Source of the DNA: Muricea muricata
Taxonomy: Eukaryota; Cnidaria; Anthozoa; Malacalcyonacea; Plexauridae
DNA length: 64,000 nucleotides
NCBI GenBank assembly: GCA_963855995.1
Contig: OY979725.1
Location: forward strand, 7,450,118-7,514,117
Direction of reading: 5' to 3'
Part shown: one piece after another, positions 1 to 9,392 of the stretch
Numbering within the stretch: the stretch's first letter is position 1
Layout: the number at the start of each line of letters is the position of its first letter
Notes under the pieces: generated by a model
Seen by the model: only the letters and a program-made list of their open reading frames with translations
What the model was told of the DNA's origin: nothing
The model's database searches: none
Made by a program: the position numbers and the translations under genes

Positions 1-310
1 GCTCTAAAACGTTGCCGTTATTGATTTAGACAGCTTTTTCGCTATCAAATTGCTTCCAGAACGCTTAAAACGCGATTTTGATGATTCTGAGATAACTTTT
101 TTTACTTGCAAAGAAAGTTTTAGGTTTTTCATTCCAGCATGCTTTTTTCGCTCATTTGGATAGTTAGAGGACCGCAAACATTATTTCCGACTTGGTAAGA
201 TCAGAAATTTTTATTTAGAAGGTGTCTTTTAGTCTTGAGTTTAGCCCTCAAAACATCATTTTAACCTCTAAAACGTTGCCGTTATTGATTTAGACAACTT
301 TTTTGCGCTC

Positions 311-342
311 AAATCGCTTCATGAACGCTTAAAAAGCGATTT
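311..342. repeat. Nine-bp dyad in monomer 2 (lengthened form)
   Basis: AAATCGCTT (311-319) and AAGCGATTT (334-342) are perfectly complementary around a 14-nt loop. In most other monomers the same dyad has only seven pairs (AAATCGC with GCGATTT) or six of seven in the CTATCAAATTGC form. The monomer-2 form recurs in every copy of monomer 2 in subfamily A that keeps AAAAAGCG. Confidence 0.8.
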
Positions 343-2012
343 TGATGATTCTGAGATTACTTTTTTTCACTTGCAAAGAATGTTTTAGCTTTTTCATTCA
401 ACATTTTATTTCGCTTATTTCGACAGTTAGAGCACCGCAAACATGATTTTCGTCTTGGTAAGATCAGAAATTTCGATTTAGAAGGTGCTTTTACTCTTGA
501 GTTTAGCCCTTAAAACATCATTTTAAGCTCTAAAACGATGCCGTTATTGATTTAAAATGCTTTTTTGCTATCAAATTGCTTCCAGAACGCTTAAAACGCG
601 ATTTTTAGGATTCTGAGATAACTTTTTTTACTTGCAATGAAAGTTTTAGGTTTTTCATTCCAGCATGTTTTTTCCGCTCATTTCGATAGTTAGAGGACCG
701 CAAACATGATTTCCGGCTTGGTAAGATCAGAAATTTCGATTTAGAAGGTGCTTTTAGTCTTGAGTTTAGCCCTCAAAACATCATTTTAAGCTCTAATACG
801 TTGCCGTTATTAATTTAGACAACTTTTTTGCGCTCAAATCGCTTCCAGAACGCTTAAAACGCGATTTTGATGATTCTGAGATCATTTTTTTCCACTTGCA
901 AAGAAAGTTTTAGGTTTTTCATTCCAGCACGTTTTTTCGCTCATTTCGATAGTTAGAGCACCGCAAACATGATTCCCGACTTGGTAAGACCAGAAATTTC
1001 GATTTAGAAGGTGTCTTTCAGTCTTGAGTTTAGCCCTCAAAACATCATTTTAAGCTCTAAAACGATGCCGTTATTGATTTAGACAGCTTTTTTGCTATCA
1101 AATTGCTTCCAGAACGCTTAAAGCGCGATTTCGATGATTCTGAGATCATTTTTTTTCACTTGTAGAGAAAGTTTTAGCTTTTTCATTCAACATTTTATTT
1201 CGTTCATTTCGACAGTTAGATCACCGCAAACATGATTTTCGTTATGGTAAGATCAGAAATTTTGATTTAGAAGGTGCTTTTAGTCTTGAGTTTAGCACTC
1301 AAAACATCATTTTAAGCTCTAAAACGATGCTGTTATTGATTTAAACAGCTTTTTTGCGCTCATATCGCTCCCAGAACGCTTAAAACGCGATTTTGATGAT
1401 TCTGAGATCATTTTTTTTCACTTGCAAAGAAAGTTTTAGGTTTTTTATTCCAGCACGTTATTTCCGTCATTTCGATAGTTAGAGCACCGCAAACATGATT
1501 CCCGACTTGGTAAGATCAGAAATTTCGATTTAGAAGGTGTCTTTTAGTCTTGAGTTTAGCCCTCAAAACATCATTTTAAGCTCTAAAACTATGCCGTTAT
1601 TAATTTAGACAGCTTTTTTGCTATCAAATTGCTTCCAGAACGCTTAAAGCGCGATTTTGATGATTCTGAGATAACTTTTTGTCCTTGCAAAGAAAGTTTT
1701 AGGTTTTTCATTCCAGCATGTTTTTTTCGCTCATTTCGACTGTTAGAGCACCGCAAACATGATTTTCGTCTTGGTAAGATCAGAAATTTTTATTTAGAAG
1801 GTGTCTTTTAGTCTTGAGTTTAGCTTTCAAAAAATCATTTTAAGCTCTAATACGTTTCCGTTATTGATTTAGACAGCTTTTTTGCGCTCAAATCGCTTCC
1901 AGAACGCTTAAAACGCGATTTTTGATGATTCACAGATCATTTTTTTTCACTTGCAAAGAAAGTTTTAGGTTTTTTATTCCAGCACGTTATTTCGCTTATT
2001 TCGATAGTTAGA

Positions 2013-2035
2013 CTCAGTGAACTTAAGTCCTGGCT
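2013..2035 (+). repeat. Left terminal inverted repeat, element copy 1
   Basis: 23 bp, opening CTCAGTGAACTTAAGTC. It pairs with 3178-3200 at 21 of 23 positions; the mismatches are at positions 8 and 18 of the repeat. It contains the palindrome ACTTAAGT. Confidence 0.9.
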
Positions 2036-2088
2036 TTAAAAACGAATTTTACCCCCTGCAACGTGGGTTCCGAAGTTTCGTGAATTCG

Positions 2089-2121
2089 CGTGGATTTCAC
2101 GTGGATTTCGCGTGGATACTA
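2089..2121. repeat. Three 11-bp direct repeats, element copy 1
   Basis: CGTGGATTTCA, CGTGGATTTCG and CGTGGATACTA follow each other at 11-bp spacing near the left end of the element. Subterminal short repeats are a common place for transposase binding, but that role is inferred only. The same array lies at 8281-8313 in copy 2. Confidence 0.8.
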
Positions 2122-2456
2122 ACAAGTGTTAGCTACGAGCAACTAGTGAACTAGGTCACACAGTAGAACAGTTTTTACTTTAATAAGACAAAGGTAAAGT
2201 GGAGTTAAAAGAGTCATCTACACGATAAATGAATTATATTTAACGTTTTGAACAATATTTGCAGATATACAAAAGCAATTTTATTGCCTTCCTTGTTTAC
2301 ATTTATACATGACAAAACTTGAATTTTGCTTGTATATTTTTCTCACATGAAACAAAAGAAGTTGAAAAGATTATATTTTAACTTTTAAAAACGAACTTTA
2401 AAAGCAAAATCGATAAAATTTTGCCGTTTTCGCCAAGATTTTTTGCTTGACTAACT

Positions 2457-2470
2457 GTTTCCATGGAAAC
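2457..2470. promoter_or_regulatory. X-box-like palindrome GTTTCCATGGAAAC, element copy 1
   Basis: A perfect 14-bp palindrome that fits the RFX-factor X-box pattern RYYNYYWWRRNRAC. The match is seen directly; binding is inference. The copy-2 equivalent is 8649-8662. Confidence 0.4.
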
Positions 2471-2786
2471 AAGAAAATTCAAAATTCAAAATGGCGGAAA
2501 AACTAATGACTTAAAAGCTAAATTAATTCTTTTATCGTAGTGAATTTAGCCCTGCATGCGGTCCTTTTTTTGGGGAAAAATGTTTATGCAGTAACAAAGT
2601 TGTTGCTAGATGGCACAAGAAGTGTGTTATGTCACCTCATCTGGGAAAAAATGAGTAAAATAATTGCCATGCAGCCATAAAGCTGTCAAAAGTCAGAAAA
2701 AAATTGCCTCGGGAGACTACCCTGTATCAAATACCAGCTCTCAGTGACTATGAAAATAAGTTCGTTTCCCACCCATTTTGGGGGAA

Positions 2787-2917
2787 CTAACCGGAATGTG
2801 TGTCCTCTGTGCCGAAAACATAAAAAAAATTGAAGTAGAAATGAAAAAATACATCAATTTTTAAAACAATTCTTTCTTTGTCCTAAACTATACATTCAGG
2901 ACACACATTCCAGTTAG
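2787..2917. repeat. Internal 20-bp inverted repeat with 91-nt spacer, element copy 1
   Basis: The arms are 2787-2806 and 2898-2917, complementary at 19 of 20 positions around GGAATGTGTGTCC and GGACACACATTCC. The spacer is A/T-rich. It could be the ends of a small nested inverted-repeat element or a hairpin of the host element. No clear target duplication flanks it. Confidence 0.85.
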
Positions 2918-3033
2918 ACTGATAAACTTGAATATACGTGCTTTCTAAAGCATACAATTTCTAATGCTAACATTATTCCCAGACCCATCTCCCAAGTCCG
3001 CAAAGATAAGTAACACAATATCAAGGATGTTAT

Positions 3034-3059
3034 GGTCACGTGACCGTTTCCATAGCAAC
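3034..3059. promoter_or_regulatory. 12-bp palindrome plus adjacent X-box-like site, element copy 1
   Basis: GGTCACGTGACC (3034-3045), a perfect palindrome with a CACGTG E-box core, is followed immediately by GTTTCCATAGCAAC (3046-3059), which fits the RFX X-box pattern RYYNYYWWRRNRAC. The two sites abut without a gap. Function is not shown by the sequence. Confidence 0.45.
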
Positions 3060-3177
3060 AAAATGCTGCAGTTTGTTAACACTAGGCCTAACTATTATTG
3101 TAGCAAGTTTGGTGGAGGTTGCTTTAGTATATGATGAGTAATTGCCATTTATGTCATATTTTGCTAAAATGAGCTGG

Positions 3178-3200
3178 AGCCATGACTTAAGTGCACTGAG
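3178..3200 (-). repeat. Right terminal inverted repeat, element copy 1
   Basis: Read on the minus strand it opens CTCAGTGCACTTAAGTC, matching the left end. It is followed directly by GA, the second copy of the presumed target duplication. Confidence 0.9.
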
Positions 3201-3822
3201 GAGCACCGCAAACATGATTCCCGACTTGGTAAGACCAGAAATTTCTATTTAGAAGGTGTCTTTTAGTCTTGAGTTTAGCTCTCAAAACATCATATTAAGC
3301 TCTAAAACGATGCTGTTATTGATTTAAACAGCTTTTTTGCAATCAAATTGCTTCCAGAACGCTTAAAACGCGATTTTTAGGATTCTGAGATAACTTTTTT
3401 TACTTGCAAAGAAAGTTTTAGGTTTTTCATTCCAGCATGTTTTTTTCGCTCATTTCGATAGTTAGAGGACCGCAAACATGATTTCCGGCTTGGCAAGACT
3501 AGAAATTTTTATTTAGGTGTCTTTTAGTCTTGAGTTTAGCCCTCAAAACATCATTTTAAGCTCTAATACGTTGCCGTTATTGATTTAGACAGCTTTTTTG
3601 CGCTCAAATCGCTTCCAGAACGCTTAAAACGCGCTTTTGATGATTCTGAGATCATTTTTTTCACTTGCAAAGAAAGTTTTAGGTTTTTTATTCCAGCACG
3701 TTATTTCGCTCATTTCGATAGTTAGAGCACCGCAAACATGTTTCCCGACTTGGTAAGATCAGAAATTTCGATTTAGAAGGTGTCTTTTAGTCTTGAGGTT
3801 AGCCCTCAAAACATCATTTTAA

Positions 3823-4086
3823 GCTCTAAAACGATGCCGTTATTGATTTAGACAGCTTTCTTGCTATCAAATTGCTTCCAGAACGCTTAAAACGCGATTT
3901 TGATGATTCTGAGATCATTTTTTCTCACTTGCAAAGAAACTTTTAGGTTTTTTATTCCAGCACGTTATTTCGCTCATTTCGATAGTTAGAGCACCGCAAA
4001 CATGATTCCCGACTTGGTAAGACCAGAAATTTCGATTTAGAAGGTGTCTTTTAGTCTGGAGTTTAGCCCTCAAAACATCATTTTAA
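3823..4086. repeat. Representative subfamily A monomer (264 bp)
   Basis: This is monomer 11 of copy 1, a clean full-length unit suitable as a reference. T-runs fall near monomer positions 35-40, 95-103, 126-130 and 143-149. The dyad around GCTTCCAGAACGC lies near positions 46-79. The mobile element in monomer 8 is inserted at the position equivalent to about 169. Confidence 0.9.
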
Positions 4087-7000
4087 GCTCTAAAACGATG
4101 CTGTTATTGATTTAAACAGCTTTTTTGCTATCAAATTGCTTCCAGAACGCTTAAAACGCGATTTTTATGATTCTGAGATAACTTTTTTTACTTGCAAAGA
4201 AAGTTTTAGGTTTTTCATTCCAGCATGTTTTTTTCGCTCATTTCGATAGTTAGGAGACCGCAAACATGATTTCCGCCTTGGCAAGATCAGAAATTTTTAT
4301 TTAGGTGTCTTTTAGTCTTGAGTTTAGCCCTCAAAACATCATTTTAGGCTCCAATACGTTGCCGTTATTGATTTAGACAGCTTTTTTGCGCTCAAATCGC
4401 TTCCAGAACGCTTAAAACGCGATTTTGATGATTCTGAGATAATTTTTTTTCACTTGTAAAGCAAGTTTTAGGTTTTTCAATCCAGCATGTTATTTCGCTC
4501 ATTTCGATAGTTAGGGCACCGCAAACATGACTCCCGACTTGGTAAGATCAAAAATTTCGATTTAGAAGGTGTCTTTTAGTCTTGAGTTTAGCCTTCAAAA
4601 CATCATTTTAAGCTCTAAAACTATGCCGTTATTGATTTAGACAGCTTTTTTGCTATCAAATTGCTTCCAGAACGCTTAAAGCGCGATTTTGATAATTCTG
4701 AGATAACTTTTTGTACTTGCAAAGAAAGTTTTAGGTTTTTCATTCCAGCATGTTTTTTTCGCTCATTTCGACTGTTAGAGCACCGCAAACATGATTTTCG
4801 TCTTGGTAAGATCAGAAATTTTTATTTAGAAGGTGTCTTTTAGTCTTGAGTTTAGCCCTCAAAAAATCATTTTAAGCTCTAATACGTTTCCGTTATTGAT
4901 TTAGACAGCTTTTTCGCTATCAAATTGCTTCCAGAACGCTTAAAACGCGATTTTGATGATTCTGAGATAACTTTTTTTACTTGCAAAGAAAGTTTTAGGT
5001 TTTTTATTCCAGCACGTTATTTTGCTTATTTCGATAGTTAGAGCACCGCAAACATGATTCCCGACTTGGTAAGATCAGAAATTTCGATTTAGAAGGTGTC
5101 TTTTAGTCTTGAGTTTACCCATCAAAACATCATTTTAAGCTCTAAAACGATGCCGTTATTGATTTAGACAGCTTTCTTGCTATCAAATTGCTTCCAGAAC
5201 GCTTAAAACGCGATTTTGATGATTCTGAGATCATTTTTTTTCACTTGCAAAGAAAGTTTTAGGTTTTTTATTCCAGCACGTTATTTCGCTCATTTCAATA
5301 GTTAGAGCACCGCAAACATGATTCCCGACTTGGTAAGACCAGAAATTTCGATTTAGAAGGTGTCTTTTAGTCTTGAGTTTAGCCCTCAAAACATCATTTT
5401 AAGCTCTAAAACGATGCTGTTATTGATTTAAACAGCTTTTTTGCTATCAAATTGCTTCCAGAACGCTTAAAACGCGATTTTTAGGATTCTGAGATAACTT
5501 TTTTTACTTGCAACGAAAGTTTTAGGTTTTTCATTCCAGCATGTTTTTTTCGCTCATTTCGATAGTTAGAGCACCGCAAATATGATTTCCGGCTTGGTAA
5601 GATCAGAAATTTCGATTTAGAAGGTGCTTTTAGTCTTGAGTTTAGCCCTCAAAACATCATTTTAAGCTCTAATACGTTGCCGTTATTAATTTAGACAACT
5701 TTTTTGCGCTCAAATAGCTTCCAGAACGCTTAAAACGCGATTTTGATGATTCTGAGATCATTTTTTTTCACTTGCAAAGAAAGTTTTAGGTTTTTTATTC
5801 CACCACGTTATTTCGCTCATTTCGATAGTTAGAGCACCGCAAACATGATTCCCGACTTGGTAAGACCAGAAATTTCGATTTAGAAGGTGTCTTTTAGTCT
5901 TGAGTTTAGCCCTCAAAACATCATTTTAAGCTCTAAAACGATGCCGTTATTGATTTAGACAGCTTTTTTGCTATCAAATTGCTTCCAGAACGCTTAAAGC
6001 GCGATTTCGATGATTCTGAGATCATTTTTTTTCACTTGTAAAGAAAGTTTTAGGTTTTTCATTCCAGCATGTTGTTTCGCTCATTTCGATAGCTGGGCAC
6101 CGCAAACATGATTCCCGACTTGGTAAGATCAAAAAATTCGATTTAGAAGGTGTCTTTTAGTCTTGAGTTTAGCCCTCAAAACATCATTTTAAGCTCTAAA
6201 ACGTTGCCGTTATTGATTTAGACAGCTTTTTCGCTATCAAATTGCTTCCAGAACGCTTAAAACGCGATTTTGATGATTCTGAGATAACTTTTTTTACTTG
6301 CAAAGAAAGTTTTAGGTTTTTCATTCCAGCATGCTTTTTTCGCTCATTTGGATAGTTAGAGGACCGCAAACATTATTTCCGACTTGGTAAGATCAGAAAT
6401 TTTTATTTAGAAGGTGTCTTTTAGTCTTGAGTTTAGCCCTCAAAACATCATTTTAACCTCTAAAACGTTGCCGTTATTGATTTAGACAACTTTTTTGCGC
6501 TCAAATCGCTTCATGAACGCTTAAAAAGCGATTTTGATGATTCTGAGATTACTTTTTTTCACTTGCAAAGAATGTTTTAGCTTTTTCATTCAACATTTTA
6601 TTTCGCTTATTTCGACAGTTAGAGCACCGCAAACATGATTTTCGTCTTGGTAAGATCAGAAATTTCGATTTAGAAGGTGCTTTTACTCTTGAGTTTAGCC
6701 CTTAAAACATCATTTTAAGCTCTAAAACGATGCCGTTATTGATTTAAAATGCTTTTTTGCTATCAAATTGCTTCCAGAACGCTTAAAACGCGATTTTTAG
6801 GATTCTGAGATAACTTTTTTTACTTGCAATGAAAGTTTTAGGTTTTTCATTCCAGCATGTTTTTTCCGCTCATTTCGATAGTTAGAGGACCGCAAACATG
6901 ATTTCCGGCTTGGTAAGATCAGAAATTTCGATTTAGAAGGTGCTTTTAGTCTTGAGTTTAGCCCTCAAAACATCATTTTAAGCTCTAATACGTTGCCGTT

Positions 7001-8204
7001 ATTAATTTAGACAACTTTTTTGCGCTCAAATCGCTTCCAGAACGCTTAAAACGCGATTTTGATGATTCTGAGATCATTTTTTTCCACTTGCAAAGAAAGT
7101 TTTAGGTTTTTCATTCCAGCACGTTTTTTCGCTCATTTCGATAGTTAGAGCACCGCAAACATGATTCCCGACTTGGTAAGACCAGAAATTTCGATTTAGA
7201 AGGTGTCTTTCAGTCTTGAGTTTAGCCCTCAAAACATCATTTTAAGCTCTAAAACGATGCCGTTATTGATTTAGACAGCTTTTTTGCTATCAAATTGCTT
7301 CCAGAACGCTTAAAGCGCGATTTCGATGATTCTGAGATCATTTTTTTTCACTTGTAGAGAAAGTTTTAGCTTTTTCATTCAACATTTTATTTCGTTCATT
7401 TCGACAGTTAGATCACCGCAAACATGATTTTCGTTATGGTAAGATCAGAAATTTTGATTTAGAAGGTGCTTTTAGTCTTGAGTTTAGCACTCAAAACATC
7501 ATTTTAAGCTCTAAAACGATGCTGTTATTGATTTAAACAGCTTTTTTGCGCTCATATCGCTCCCAGAACGCTTAAAACGCGATTTTGATGATTCTGAGAT
7601 CATTTTTTTTCACTTGCAAAGAAAGTTTTAGGTTTTTTATTCCAGCACGTTATTTCCGTCATTTCGATAGTTAGAGCACCGCAAACATGATTCCCGACTT
7701 GGTAAGATCAGAAATTTCGATTTAGAAGGTGTCTTTTAGTCTTGAGTTTAGCCCTCAAAACATCATTTTAAGCTCTAAAACTATGCCGTTATTAATTTAG
7801 ACAGCTTTTTTGCTATCAAATTGCTTCCAGAACGCTTAAAGCGCGATTTTGATGATTCTGAGATAACTTTTTGTCCTTGCAAAGAAAGTTTTAGGTTTTT
7901 CATTCCAGCATGTTTTTTTCGCTCATTTCGACTGTTAGAGCACCGCAAACATGATTTTCGTCTTGGTAAGATCAGAAATTTTTATTTAGAAGGTGTCTTT
8001 TAGTCTTGAGTTTAGCCCTCAAAAAATCATTTTAAGCTCTAATACGTTTCCGTTATTGATTTAGACAGCTTTTTTGCGCTCAAATCGCTTCCAGAACGCT
8101 TAAAACGCGATTTTTGATGATTCACAGATCATTTTTTTTCACTTGCAAAGAAAGTTTTAGGTTTTTTATTCCAGCACGTTATTTCGCTTATTTCGATAGT
8201 TAGA

Positions 8205-8227
8205 CTCAGTGAACTTAAGTCCTGGCT
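8205..8227 (+). repeat. Left terminal inverted repeat, element copy 2
   Basis: Same sequence as 2013-2035, shifted by 6,192 bp and preceded by GA at 8203-8204. Confidence 0.9.
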
Positions 8228-8280
8228 TTAAAAACGAATTTTACCCCCTGCAACGTGGGTTCCGAAGTTTCGTGAATTCG

Positions 8281-8313
8281 CGTGGATTTCACGTGGATTT
8301 CGCGTGGATACTA
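8281..8313. repeat. Three 11-bp direct repeats, element copy 2
   Basis: Same array as at 2089-2121, in the duplicated element. Confidence 0.8.
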
Positions 8314-8648
8314 ACAAGTGTTAGCTACGAGCAACTAGTGAACTAGGTCACACAGTAGAACAGTTTTTACTTTAATAAGACAAAGGTAAAGTGGAGTTAA
8401 AAGAGTCATCTACACGATAAATGAATTATATTTAACGTTTTGAACAATATTTGCAGATATACAAAAGCAATTTTATTGCCTTCCTTGTTTACATTTATAC
8501 ATGACAAAACTTGAATTTTGCTTGTATATTTTTCTCACATGAAACAAAAGAAGTTGAAAAGATTATATTTTAACTTTTAAAAACGAACTTTAAAAGCAAA
8601 ATCGATAAAATTTTGCCGTTTTCGCCAAGATTTTTTGCTTGACTAACT

Positions 8649-8662
8649 GTTTCCATGGAAAC
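8649..8662. promoter_or_regulatory. X-box-like palindrome, element copy 2
   Basis: Same 14-bp site as 2457-2470 in the duplicated element. Confidence 0.4.
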
Positions 8663-8978
8663 AAGAAAATTCAAAATTCAAAATGGCGGAAAAACTAATG
8701 ACTTAAAAGCTAAATTAATTCTTTTATCGTAGTGAATTTAGCCCTGCATGCGGTCCTTTTTTTGGGGAAAAATGTTTATGCAGTAACAAAGTTGTTGCTA
8801 GATGGCACAAGAAGTGTGTTATGTCACCTCATCTGGGAAAAAATGAGTAAAATAATTGCCATACAGCCATAAAGCTGTCAAAAGTCAGAAAAAAATTGCC
8901 TCGGGAGACTACCCTGTATCAAATACCAGCTCTCAGTGACTATGAAAATAAGTTCGTTTCCCACCCATTTTGGGGGAA

Positions 8979-9109
8979 CTAACCGGAATGTGTGTCCTCT
9001 GTGCCGAAAACATAAAAAAAATTGAAGTAGAAATGAAAAAATACATCAATTTTTAAAACAATTCTTTCTTTGTCCTAAACTATACATTCAGGACACACAT
9101 TCCAGTTAG
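8979..9109. repeat. Internal 20-bp inverted repeat with 91-nt spacer, element copy 2
   Basis: Same structure as 2787-2917, shifted by 6,192 bp. Confidence 0.85.
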
Positions 9110-9225
9110 ACTGATAAACTTGAATATACGTGCTTTCTAAAGCATACAATTTCTAATGCTAACATTATTCCCAGACCCATCTCCCAAGTCCGCAAAGATA
9201 AGTAACACAATATCAAGGATGTTAT

Positions 9226-9251
9226 GGTCACGTGACCGTTTCCATAGCAAC
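9226..9251. promoter_or_regulatory. 12-bp palindrome plus adjacent X-box-like site, element copy 2
   Basis: Same pair of sites as 3034-3059, shifted by 6,192 bp. Confidence 0.45.
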
Positions 9252-9369
9252 AAAATGCTGCAGTTTGTTAACACTAGGCCTAACTATTATTGTAGCAAGT
9301 TTGGTGGAGGTTGCTTTAGTATATGATGAGTAATTGCCATTTATGTCATATTTTGCTAAAATGAGCTGG

Positions 9370-9392
9370 AGCCATGACTTAAGTGCACTGAG
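9370..9392 (-). repeat. Right terminal inverted repeat, element copy 2
   Basis: Same sequence as 3178-3200, shifted by 6,192 bp and followed by GA at 9393-9394. Confidence 0.9.

Larger units (their letters stand above)
2013..3200. mobile_element. Non-autonomous DNA transposon inside monomer 8, copy 1
   Basis: A 1,188-bp block unrelated to the satellite interrupts a monomer. Its ends are 23-bp terminal inverted repeats, with CTCAGTG outermost, matching at 21 of 23 positions. The satellite reads TTA-GA-GCACC when intact, and here GA lies on both sides (2011-2012 and 3201-3202), so a 2-bp target duplication is likely. No reading frame of useful length is present, so it would depend on a transposase encoded elsewhere. 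Inside are an 11-bp triplet repeat, a 20-bp inverted repeat, a 12-bp palindrome and two X-box-like sites. TA, TTAA and 8-bp duplications are absent, which argues against Tc1/mariner, piggyBac and hAT. I cannot assign the superfamily. Confidence 0.85.
1..6192. repeat. Higher-order repeat A, copy 1 (19 monomers plus mobile element)
   Basis: Monomers begin at 1, 265, 527, 790, 1054, 1316, 1580, 1844, 3299, 3560, 3823, 4087, 4348, 4612, 4876, 5139, 5403, 5666 and 5930; I number them 1 to 19. Monomer 8 is split by the 1,188-bp element. Without the element the unit is 5,004 bp, or 19 x 263.4. The whole block repeats at an offset of exactly 6,192 bp. The true start of the unit is arbitrary because the window opens inside the array. 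Confidence 0.95.
8205..9392. mobile_element. Non-autonomous DNA transposon inside monomer 8, copy 2
   Basis: It is identical to the element at 2013-3200 except for one base seen by eye (G at 2671, A at 8863). It sits at the same point of the same monomer and is flanked by the same GA dinucleotides. It therefore arose by duplication of the 6.19-kb unit and not by a second transposition. Confidence 0.87.

Noticed and set aside
2013-3200. hAT, Tc1/mariner, piggyBac or CACTA membership for the element
   Set aside because: Flanks lack the 8-bp, TA, TTAA or 3-bp duplications these need, and the ends read CTCAGTG inward and not CACTA. Only the GA pair is duplicated.
4500-4520. TTAGGG as a telomere motif
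   Set aside because: It occurs as part of GTTAGGGCACCGC once per monomer in certain monomer types. There is no tandem hexamer run.
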